Shown piece by piece: positions 52,416-60,526 of a stretch of 64,000 bases of DNA. The translations under genes were made by a program, and so were the position numbers. Within the stretch, counting starts at the first letter, position 1. Each line of letters opens with the position of its first letter. The notes below the pieces were generated by a model. The model was given only the letters and a program-made list of their open reading frames with translations, did not search any database and was not told where the DNA came from. Source of the stretch: Adlercreutzia faecimuris (GTDB taxonomy: Bacteria; Actinomycetota; Coriobacteriia; Coriobacteriales; Eggerthellaceae); NCBI RefSeq assembly GCF_022669055.1, contig NZ_JAJMLW010000002.1:1-64000 (forward strand), given 5' to 3'.

Positions 52416-54212
52416 TTACTCCTCGCTGATCATGGCCTCGGTGTCGTACCACCGCAGAACCTTGTCCATGTACTTGCGCGCGTAGTCATAGTAGATGTAG
52501 AGCCATTCGCCAACGAAGTCTCCCTCGGCCTCTTTCACGAGCGACCAGACATACCAGCACCAGCCGGCCAGCGCTACGAAGGCGAAGTTGTGGCGCATCT
52601 CCTCGAAGGTGGGCTCGCGGCCGAAGTAGTGGCGCAGGGCGGCGAGCGCCTCGACCTCGTCAAGCTCGCAGCACACGGTGAAGGTGCCGAAATCGTTGGC
52701 GTAGTCGGCCATGCCCGCGTACTCCCAGTCGATGAGCGCCAGGCGATCCTCTGCGTCGAAGAGGAAGTTCAGGTAGAAGAAGTCGTTGTGGGTGAGGCAG
52801 CGCAGAGCCTCGTCACCAGCGGCGAACTCTCGCAGGCGACGGGCCTTGGCGAGCATCTCCTCGTAGCCGGGCACGTCCACCGGCCCGTGCTCGCGCAGCA
52901 GCGCGTCATAGCGCAGCCCCTCTTCGAAGAAGTCGAAGGAGCGCTCGACGGATACATCCCAGCTGTGGATCTCGCGTGCCACGGCCATGGCGCGGGCCAG
53001 CTGGGCGTCGTCGTGGGGATCGAGCTGACGGGCGTTGGGGATGAAGTGAGAGATCTTCCAGCCCTTCTGGGGGTCCTCGTAGATGAAGGTGTCGTCGATG
53101 CCCATCTTCTTGGCCAGATTGAGGGCTGCGACCTCGGCCGAGCGGTCGATGAGCTGCTCGGTGCCTACGCCGGGATGGCGGTAGACGAACTCGCCGCCGT
53201 CGGTGCGGAAGTGACAGGAGAGGTTCGTGAGGCCCTGTTTGAGCGGGTAGACGTCGCGAATCTCGGTCTTCGTGCAGCCGAGTACGTCGACGATGTTGTC
53301 GAACACCTCTGAGTCGACGTTCTCGAGGAACAGCGGGTCGAACTCGCGCAGCTCGTCAAGGGAGTCGAACTCGTAGATGACGCCAGGGGCGAAGCGGCGC
53401 ACAACCATGTCGAGCTCGCGGATATGGTCGACGTAGAGCTCCTCCCACAGCTTGTCGGCCGTCTGCGGCAGGTCGTACTCGGCCTCGAGTATCTCGACGA
53501 AACGTTGCGAGAAAGCGCGATCGAAGTAGGCGTGGCCGATCATGTACCAGGCGTCCGCGCCGCCGATGGTGACGCCCTTGATGCGATCGCCTGATCCTAT
53601 GTCGAGGCACCACTCCCTCGTGGGTCCCTCCTGGAAGGCCGCGGAGTAGCAGGCCTTCCACTGATAGGGATCGAAGGGGTTTTCGGTGAAGTAATCATCG
53701 GACGAGCAGACGTAGGTGCTGCCCAGGCGGTCGCGTACGGCCATGAGCGAGGAGTTGTTGTTGCGTGAGGCGTACTCGTTGTTGACGACGATGCTCACCC
53801 CGTACTTCTCCTCGAGGTAGAAGAAGTACTCCTTCTTGTAGCCCACGACGACGGTGATGTCGGCGATGCCCGCCTCGCGAAGCTGCTCGATCTGGCGTTC
53901 GACGAGCACCTCGCCGCGCACCCTGAGCAGTCCCTTGGGCTTCTCGTAGGAGATGGGGGCGAAGCGGGTGGACATGCCCGCGGCCATGATGACGGCGTTC
54001 TCCACGCGATAGGGAGCGAGCGCGGTGCGCCCCCTATCGGTGGGGGAGCCGTTCGCGGTGAGGCCAGATGCCTCGAGCGTCTTAGCCGCCGCGTTTACCG
54101 TTCCCACGGAAAGTCCCGTGCGCCGTGCCAGCTCTCGCTGGGATGCCCTCGGGTCGCGCTCAAGCGCGGCCAGAACGGCGAACTCGTTTTTCTGAAGCTC
54201 CCTCTCGGCCAT
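52416..54212 (-). CDS. licCA: wHTH-LicC-LicA fusion: cytidylyltransferase and choline kinase
   Basis: A 598-residue three-domain protein. Residues 1-60: winged helix (SQRELARRTGLSVGTVNAAAKTLEASGL). About 65-310: LicC-type CTP:phosphocholine cytidylyltransferase (AVIMAAGMSTRFAPISYEKPKGLL, NNEYASRNNNSSL, CSSDDYF). About 325-598: choline kinase of the LicA/APH fold (LKQGLTNLSCHF, LTHNDFFYLNFLF catalytic loop, LIDWEYAGMADYANDFG). It would make phosphocholine and CDP-choline in one chain. The ATG at 54212 is preferred over ATG at 54281: AAGGAGGA lies about 10 bases upstream, the winged helix starts right after, and the distal ATG overlaps a TATAAT promoter element. First gene of the licCA-licB operon. 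Confidence 0.88.
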   Translation of the reverse strand: MAERELQKNEFAVLAALERDPRASQRELARRTGLSVGTVNAAAKTLEASGLTANGSPTDRGRTALAPYRVENAVIMAAGMSTRFAPISYEKPKGLLRVRGEVLVERQIEQLREAGIADITVVVGYKKEYFFYLEEKYGVSIVVNNEYASRNNNSSLMAVRDRLGSTYVCSSDDYFTENPFDPYQWKACYSAAFQEGPTREWCLDIGSGDRIKGVTIGGADAWYMIGHAYFDRAFSQRFVEILEAEYDLPQTADKLWEELYVDHIRELDMVVRRFAPGVIYEFDSLDELREFDPLFLENVDSEVFDNIVDVLGCTKTEIRDVYPLKQGLTNLSCHFRTDGGEFVYRHPGVGTEQLIDRSAEVAALNLAKKMGIDDTFIYEDPQKGWKISHFIPNARQLDPHDDAQLARAMAVAREIHSWDVSVERSFDFFEEGLRYDALLREHGPVDVPGYEEMLAKARRLREFAAGDEALRCLTHNDFFYLNFLFDAEDRLALIDWEYAGMADYANDFGTFTVCCELDEVEALAALRHYFGREPTFEEMRHNFAFVALAGWCWYVWSLVKEAEGDFVGEWLYIYYDYARKYMDKVLRWYDTEAMISEE

Positions 54213-54252
54213 GGGCCTCGCGTCCTCCTTTTGCGTGCTTTTCGCCAACGCA

Positions 54253-54329
54253 TGTTCAATATTGGAAACAGTATTTGCCATTATAGGATGAAGTGTTCAA
54301 AAATAAATACAAATTTATGAAAATGAACG
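54253..54329 (-). promoter_or_regulatory. licCA promoter with TGAACA half-sites
   Basis: On the minus strand TATAAT covers 54285-54280, placing transcription start near 54273. The -35 region is AT-rich and poor (TTTATT). Half-sites read on the minus strand as CGTTCA (54329-54324), TGAACA (54299-54294) and TGAACA (54258-54253). Centre spacings are 30 and 41 bases, about 3 and 4 helical turns. One half-site ends 8 bases upstream of the -10 and one lies in the leader, suitable for repression. The same hexamers occur at 34032-34142. Autoregulation by the winged-helix domain is inferred. Confidence 0.65.
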
Positions 54330-54462
54330 TTTGACGCCCATGAGCGGCGTGGGCTTATGGGTGGAGCCGGCCTTTCGGGAAGGCGCGGCGCGATTCGCGG
54401 TATCATGGCGCGGAGAGCGTTTCGCGATACCGCGCCCCGGCGCGGGGGACGAAGGAGGATCT

Positions 54463-56007
54463 ATGGGGAGAAGACGGCTTACGGCCCTGCTGATGACGGC
54501 GCTGCTCGCGCTCGGGCTGTGCCCGGCATTGGCCTTCGCCGACGAGGCGCAGCCTGCGGCGGGCGGGGCGGATGTGGCAGCGAAGGTCGATGACCCGGTT
54601 GTCGACGCGGGCAAGGACGATGTCGGCGAAGGCGAGGGCGACAAGGACGGCGGGGGCGAGGAGAAGCCCAAGCCCGAGCCTGTGTCCCTGGCCGGCGCGA
54701 CGCTCACCCTCGCGGGTGGCACGACGTTCGAGTACACCGGCCGCGTCGTTGAGCCGGCCGTCACGGTCAAGCTGGATGACCGCACGCTCGCGAAGGACGT
54801 GGACTACCGCGTCGACTACACCTCCAACCTCCTGCCCGGCACGGGCGTGGTAAGCGTGGTGGGCGTGGGCGACTACGACGGTATCAAGACGACCACCTTC
54901 GCCATCAAGCGCAGCGCTGGCAACGAGGTGGCTCTGCCGGGCTCGTGGGTTAAGAACGCCCGTGGCTGGTGGTACAAGAACAGCGACGGCACCTACCCCG
55001 TCTCCTGCTGGCGGGTTGTGGACGGCGCGCGCTACTGGTTCGACGCAAGCGGTTACATGGCTACTGGCTGGCTGTCGCAGAGCGGCAAGTGGTATCTGCT
55101 GGCGGGATCAGGCGCCATGGTGACGGGTTGGGCCAACGTGGGCGGCACGTGGTATCACTTCGGCGCCAATGCAGATGATGCCAAGACCTACGGTGTCATG
55201 GCAACTGGCTGGCTCAAGCTCGCTGAGGGCTGGTACTACCTGGCGCCCTCCGGCGCCATGACGTCCGGCGGCTGGAAGAACCTGGGCGGCGTCTGGTACC
55301 ACCTGGGCAAGTCGGGCCTTATGACCACCGGCTGGATGAAGGATGGCGGCACCTGGTACTACCTCAAGGACTCCGGCGCCATGGCCACGGGCTGGGCCAA
55401 GGACGGTGACACGTGGTACTACCTGGAGGGGTCGGGCGCCATGGCCACGGGCTGGAAGACCCTCGGCGGCACCTGGTACTACCTCTATCCCACAGGCGCC
55501 ATGGCCACGGGCTGGGCCAATCCGGGCGGCACGTGGTACTACCTCAAGGACTCCGGTGCCATGGCCACGGGCTGGCTCAAGCTGGACAAGGCCTCCTATT
55601 ACCTGGAGCCCACAGGCGCCATGGCCACGGGCTGGAAGAACGTTGGCGGCAAGTGGTACTACCTCCAGGCCTCGGGGGCCCGGGTTGAGAATGCCTGGAT
55701 CGGCAACTACTTCCTGACTGCGGACGGATCCATGGCCGTGAGTCGCTGGATTGACGACTACTGGGTAGGCGCCGATGGCAAGTGGGTTCCCAACCATGGC
55801 ACGACGGGCTCGGGCTCTTCGACGGGTACTGGTTCGGGGGATGTGGGCTCCACCAAGACCGTCTGGTGGTCAGATAAGGATCATGTTGCCTATCACCTGG
55901 ATAAGGGCTGTCAGAGCCTCGTCGGGGCCACGGGCCTCAAGAGCGGGGCGGCGGCCGACGCGCAAGCTGCTGGCAAGACGCGTCCCTGCAGCCTCTGCGC
56001 TCGCTAG
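54463..56007 (+). CDS. Secreted MBG-like/choline-binding-type repeat protein with C-terminal Cys/His motif
   Basis: A 514-residue exported protein. Signal peptide MGRRRLTALLMTALLALGLCPALAFA; acidic Lys/Glu/Gly-rich linker; one MBG-like module at about 75-150 (FEYTGRVVEPAVTVKLDDR); about 14 choline-binding-type repeats from 165 to 450; then a Gly/Ser/Thr linker and a 50-residue end. That end, with YHLDKGCQSL and RPCSLC, resembles the Ada-type metal-binding motif at the C-terminus of some secreted metallo-beta-lactamase-fold proteins. No enzyme domain was recognised. ATG at 54463 chosen for AAGGAGGA upstream. Transcribed divergently from licCA across a 250-base gap, so the two may share regulation. 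Confidence 0.85.
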   Translation: MGRRRLTALLMTALLALGLCPALAFADEAQPAAGGADVAAKVDDPVVDAGKDDVGEGEGDKDGGGEEKPKPEPVSLAGATLTLAGGTTFEYTGRVVEPAVTVKLDDRTLAKDVDYRVDYTSNLLPGTGVVSVVGVGDYDGIKTTTFAIKRSAGNEVALPGSWVKNARGWWYKNSDGTYPVSCWRVVDGARYWFDASGYMATGWLSQSGKWYLLAGSGAMVTGWANVGGTWYHFGANADDAKTYGVMATGWLKLAEGWYYLAPSGAMTSGGWKNLGGVWYHLGKSGLMTTGWMKDGGTWYYLKDSGAMATGWAKDGDTWYYLEGSGAMATGWKTLGGTWYYLYPTGAMATGWANPGGTWYYLKDSGAMATGWLKLDKASYYLEPTGAMATGWKNVGGKWYYLQASGARVENAWIGNYFLTADGSMAVSRWIDDYWVGADGKWVPNHGTTGSGSSTGTGSGDVGSTKTVWWSDKDHVAYHLDKGCQSLVGATGLKSGAAADAQAAGKTRPCSLCAR

Positions 56008-56028
56008 GGCGGCGCGGCCTGAGAGAGG

Positions 56029-56059
56029 AAGGCCCCGGAGACTTGGTCTCCGGGGCCTT
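56029..56059. terminator. Bidirectional terminator
   Basis: AAGGCCCCGGAGAC and GTCTCCGGGGCCTT form a perfect 14-bp stem with loop TTG, followed by CTT. It lies between the convergent repeat-protein and HPt genes. Confidence 0.75.
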
Positions 56060-56085
56060 CTTGGCAGCTAGGGCGAAGACGGTCG

Positions 56086-56460
56086 CTACAACGTGCCGTC
56101 TCGTAGGGCCTCGAGTCCTTTGACGGCCAGCTTGTGAGCCTCCTCCACCTGGGGGAGGTGCTTCTCGGCGGCCTCGTACTCGCCGGCATGGAGGGCGTCG
56201 GACTCGAAGGTGGCGGCCTCGTAGAGGGCGCGCAGCGAGAGATTGCCGGCCACGCCCTTCAGGCTGTGGGCCTGGTTGTAGGCGTCGTCGAAGTCCTTGA
56301 CCTCGAGCGCCGCCACGAGACCGGCGAAGTGGGTGTCGTTGAGGTACTTGAGCGCCAGGCGCTCGAAGAGGGCCTCGTTGCCCTCGAATCGCTTCATCGC
56401 GTCAACGTAGTCGATCCCGTAGGGGGCGAGCTTGTCTGCCAGAGTCTCGGTCATCGTCAT
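56086..56460 (-). CDS. HPt domain phosphotransfer protein
   Basis: A 124-residue all-helical protein matching a stand-alone histidine phosphotransfer domain. AHSLKGVAGNLSL contains the phospho-accepting His and the conserved K-G and N/L positions. Such proteins relay phosphate between hybrid histidine kinases and response regulators. No kinase or regulator gene is nearby, so its partners are elsewhere. ATG at 56460 with AAAGGA 6 bases upstream; the first codons repeat ATGACG-ATGACC, so a start two codons later is possible. Confidence 0.88.
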   Translation of the reverse strand: MTMTETLADKLAPYGIDYVDAMKRFEGNEALFERLALKYLNDTHFAGLVAALEVKDFDDAYNQAHSLKGVAGNLSLRALYEAATFESDALHAGEYEAAEKHLPQVEEAHKLAVKGLEALRDGTL

Positions 56461-56765
56461 CGCATTCCTTTCCCCGTAGGGGCGTCCGATGACGATCGCC
56501 TTCCGTCGACGGCGCCCCGCGCGGCGCCAAGGGCGCCTCCGCGTCGGCTCGTAGAACCTAGAGCATAGTTTAATTATGTCAGCTGTCTCGGGAAGAGGCT
56601 GACAGGCACCCGTTACCTTCTTGACGCATTCGGCGGTCGGCTGGCGGCCATCGGGGGAGGGGATCCCATGGCAAGGCGCGTTTTCATCTCGGCGGCCGTC
56701 GTGGTACCCTTAGCCGATGCGGAAGGCAGGCGCCTCCGCCCATCCGACACACGAAAGGGGCCGTC
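56461..56765. other. 305-base divergent intergenic region
   Basis: No gene was recognised. The part near 56564-56578 is AT-rich (AGTTTAATTATGTC) and may carry promoter elements. GAGGCTGACAGGCAC at 56595-56609 recurs with one mismatch at 59748-59762, upstream of the amino-acid ABC ATPase gene. Confidence 0.4.
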
Positions 56766-57461
56766 ATGATAGACAAGTCGGCGTTCCGCTCCCTGAGCTA
56801 CGGGCTCTACCTCGTCACCTCGCGCGAGGGCGATCTCAAGGTGGGATGCGTGGCCAACACGTTCCAGCAGGTCACCTCCGCTCCGCCGCGGGTCTCCGTG
56901 GCCCTCAACAAGGAGAACGCCACCGCCCAGGCCGTTCGCGAGACGGGCCGCTTCGCCGTCACGGTGCTCGGGGAGGAGGCGACGATGGACCTCATCGGGG
57001 CCTTCGGCTTCCGCTCGAGCCGCGAGTTCGACAAGTTCTCCGCCTGCTCGCACGAGCTCGACGTTGCCGAGGTGCCGTACGTGACCTCCGCGGGCGTCGC
57101 GCGGTTCTCCGTGCGCGTCGAGCAGGTCGTCGACGTGGGAACCCACCTCATGTTCATTGGCGAGGTCGAGGAGGCCGAGCGCCTCTCGGACGCGCCGCCG
57201 ATGACCTACGCCTACTACCATACCGTGCTGCGCGGGAAGACCCCGCCGAGGGCATCGTCCTTCCAGGACGCCGAGCTCGCGTCCGAGCCCGCGGCCGCGG
57301 CCAAGCTCGAGCCCGAGCCCGAGCCCGCGGCCGAGCGCTGGGGCTGGCAGTGCACCCTCTGCGGCTACATCGAGGAGGGCTATCCCGACGGACTGCCCGA
57401 GGATTACGCGTGTCCCATCTGTGGCGTCGGCCGCGAGATGTTCGAGCGCGTCCGCCTCTAG
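56766..57461 (+). CDS. Flavin reductase-like/rubredoxin fusion (high-molecular-weight rubredoxin type)
   Basis: A 231-residue redox protein. Residues 1-160 are a flavin-reductase-like FMN-binding domain (LSYGLYLVTSREGDLKVGCVANTFQQVTS). An Ala/Pro/Glu-rich linker (EPAAAAKLEPEPEPAAE) leads to a C-terminal rubredoxin at about 180-231 with CTLCGY and CPICGVG, the four Fe ligands. Such proteins pass electrons from NAD(P)H or flavodiiron partners to detoxify oxygen or NO in anaerobes. It is the only gene between two intergenic gaps. ATG with AAAGGGG upstream. Confidence 0.9.
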   Translation: MIDKSAFRSLSYGLYLVTSREGDLKVGCVANTFQQVTSAPPRVSVALNKENATAQAVRETGRFAVTVLGEEATMDLIGAFGFRSSREFDKFSACSHELDVAEVPYVTSAGVARFSVRVEQVVDVGTHLMFIGEVEEAERLSDAPPMTYAYYHTVLRGKTPPRASSFQDAELASEPAAAAKLEPEPEPAAERWGWQCTLCGYIEEGYPDGLPEDYACPICGVGREMFERVRL

Positions 57462-57640
57462 GGCGGGGCGGCGCCTGAGGGCCGCGGGGCGCGTCGTGTG
57501 GAGGCTGAGGCCCCGCGGCGCGCCCCGCCGTGTTTTTTCGGCGGGTTGCCCCCGCGGCTCCCTCGTCACGGCAGGGGGCCGATATACTCTCAGGAGGACG
57601 AACGGCCGCCTGCGCGCGGCCCCTCTCGAAAGGATCCTCC

Positions 57641-58321
57641 ATGCACGTCGAGCTCCTCTACCACACCCCCGACCCCGAGCGCGCCATCGCCACGGCCGCG
57701 CGCCTGTGCTATGCGCCCGTCGGCGCGGCCGAGCTCATGGAGACCATGCCGCCCGAGCGCGTCGAGAGCGTGCTCTCCACCATCATGGGCTCGGGGCACT
57801 TCTCCACGCTCGAGCACGCGAGCTACACCTTCGCCGTGGACGGCGTGTCCCGCGCGCTCACCCACCAGCTCGTGCGCCACCGCATCGCCAGCTTCAACCA
57901 GCAGTCGCAGCGCTACGTGAAGTTCACGAACGGCCTGGAGACGGTCAAGCCCGGCTCCATCGCGGCCGATCCCGAGGCCAGCCGCGTCTTCGACGAGGCC
58001 GTCGAGGCCGCCATCGCCGCCTATGAGCGTCTGATCGAGGCCGGCATCCCCGCCGAGGACGCGCGCTACCTGCTGCCCAACGCCGCCGAGACGAAGATCG
58101 TCATCACCATGAACGTGCGCGAGCTGCTGCACTTCTTCGAGCTGCGCTGCTGCAACCGCGCCCAGTGGGAGATCCGCGAGCTGGCCCACCGCATGCTCGA
58201 GCTGGCACGTCCCACCGCGCCCTTCATCTTCGTGGACGCCGGCGCGCCCTGCGTCCACGGCGAATGCCCTGAGGGCAAGATGACCTGCGGAAACCCCTAT
58301 CCCCGTGTGACCCGCGCCTAG
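57641..58321 (+). CDS. thyX: Flavin-dependent thymidylate synthase
   Basis: A 226-residue ThyX that makes dTMP from dUMP using FAD and methylene-tetrahydrofolate. The diagnostic motif RHRIASFNQQSQRY starts near residue 78. GSGHFSTLEHASYTF and LPNAAETKIVITMNVRELLHF are the other conserved blocks. ATG at 57641 has GAAAGGA upstream; the frame is open further 5' without family sequence. A TATACT at 57583-57588 is a likely -10, with no clear -35. The DUF1385 gene follows 18 bases later. Confidence 0.96.
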   Translation: MHVELLYHTPDPERAIATAARLCYAPVGAAELMETMPPERVESVLSTIMGSGHFSTLEHASYTFAVDGVSRALTHQLVRHRIASFNQQSQRYVKFTNGLETVKPGSIAADPEASRVFDEAVEAAIAAYERLIEAGIPAEDARYLLPNAAETKIVITMNVRELLHFFELRCCNRAQWEIRELAHRMLELARPTAPFIFVDAGAPCVHGECPEGKMTCGNPYPRVTRA

Positions 58322-58339
58322 CGGTCGGACGGAAGGCCC

Positions 58340-59686
58340 ATGGAGAGGAGAAGCGACCTGTCGCGCGCGTTCTCGGAGGACGGCGCGCGCAAGACCCACG
58401 TGGGCGGCCAGGCGCTCATCGAGGGCGTCATGATGCGCGGCCGCTACAACTGGGCGGTGGCCGTGCGCGAGCCCGATGGTGGCATCTACGTGGAGGAGCA
58501 CGACCTGGCGAGCGGCGCCGACCGCAACGGCTGGATGCACTGGCCGCTCGTGCGCGGCTGCCGCGCCCTCGTCGAGTCGCTCATGCTGGGCTACAAGGCC
58601 CTCGAGATAGCGGCGCTCCACGCCTTCGGCGACGAGGAGGGCGCCCCGCGCGCGGCGGGGGAAGCGCCGGCGGCCGAAGGTCCCGCCGAGGCGGAGACGG
58701 GCGCCGGGGCCTCGGCCGAGGCCCCGCGCCCCGCGCCGATGCCCGATCCTGCCGGCCTCGCCGGGGACGACGGCTCCTACGAGGCGCGGGAAGATGAGGG
58801 CCGGTTTTCGTGGCAGCGCGACTTCGGCCGGCCCGAGGTGATGGTGGACGCCCTCGGCGCCCAGCGCACGCTCGAGGTGGTCGGGGACGCCCCCGCCGTC
58901 CCGGCCCCGCCCTCGGCCGGGGCCCCGCGCCCCGCGCCGGCCCCCGAGGCCCCCGCGGCCGATGGCGCGGGGAAGGGGGAGTCGTTCGGCAAGCGCGAGA
59001 TGGCGCTGTCCATGGTGCTCGGGCTCGTGCTCGGGGTGGTGCTCTTCATCGTGGCGCCCGCCTTCATCACCAACCTCATCGTGGGCGAGTACGACCAGCG
59101 CACGGTGCTGTGGAACGTGGTGGACGGCCTGCTGCGCGTGGCCGTGTTCGTCTTCTACCTGTGGCTCATCGGGCGCATGGAGGACATCCGGCGCATGTTC
59201 ATGTACCACGGCGCCGAGCACAAGACCATCCACTGCTACGAGCACGAGCTGCCCCTCACGCCAAAGAACGCCCGCTCGTTCCCGCGGCTGCACGTGCGCT
59301 GCGGCACGGCGTTCCTCATCATGGTGATGGTCATCGCCATCTTCGTGTACACCATCTTCCCCGTGAACGCCCTCATCGACGCATGGGGCGTGCCGAATGG
59401 CGCGCCGAAGCTCGCGCTCGTGATCCTCGTGCGCATCCTGCTCATGCCCCTCATCGCGGGGCTCTCCTACGAGATCACGGTGAAGTGGGCCGGCTCGCAT
59501 CCAGACAACCCGCTCGTGAGGGTGATCCTCTGGCCCGGCATGCAGATGCAGTACCTCACCACCAACGAGCCGGATGACGAGCAGCTGGCCTGCGCCATCG
59601 CCGCCATGGAGCGGGTGCTCGCCCGCGAGGAGGCCGAGGCGCGCGCGATGACGCCGGCCGAGGCGCGCGCGACGTCCGTCCGCTAA
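58340..59686 (+). CDS. DUF1385 membrane protein with Ala/Pro-rich insertion
   Basis: A 448-residue protein with the DUF1385 signature THVGGQALIEGVMMRGRYNWAVAVR at the start, YHGAEHKTIHCYEHE in the middle and three or four hydrophobic helices. Typical members are about 300 residues. Here roughly 130 residues of Ala/Pro/Gly/Glu-rich sequence (about 95-225) are inserted between the N-terminal domain and the first helix. Function of the family is unknown; it is often encoded near prfA in Gram-positives. ATG with GGAAGG upstream. Because the insert is low-complexity and very GC-rich, its length should be treated with some care. Confidence 0.85.
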   Translation: MERRSDLSRAFSEDGARKTHVGGQALIEGVMMRGRYNWAVAVREPDGGIYVEEHDLASGADRNGWMHWPLVRGCRALVESLMLGYKALEIAALHAFGDEEGAPRAAGEAPAAEGPAEAETGAGASAEAPRPAPMPDPAGLAGDDGSYEAREDEGRFSWQRDFGRPEVMVDALGAQRTLEVVGDAPAVPAPPSAGAPRPAPAPEAPAADGAGKGESFGKREMALSMVLGLVLGVVLFIVAPAFITNLIVGEYDQRTVLWNVVDGLLRVAVFVFYLWLIGRMEDIRRMFMYHGAEHKTIHCYEHELPLTPKNARSFPRLHVRCGTAFLIMVMVIAIFVYTIFPVNALIDAWGVPNGAPKLALVILVRILLMPLIAGLSYEITVKWAGSHPDNPLVRVILWPGMQMQYLTTNEPDDEQLACAIAAMERVLAREEAEARAMTPAEARATSVR

Positions 59687-59785
59687 CCGTCGGGGTCTCG
59701 TTTACGCGGCGAAATCAACGGAGCCAGGCGCGACGCTACCATGTTCTGAGGCTGTCAGGCACGTCTCAGAGAGGAGCGTGGCGCC

Positions 59786-60517
<732 letters not shown>

Positions 60518-60526
60518 GAGCCTGTC

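Noticed and set aside
54213-54281. Longer licCA start
   Set aside because: No ribosome-binding site, overlap with TATAAT, and the homologue at 37588 lacks these residues.
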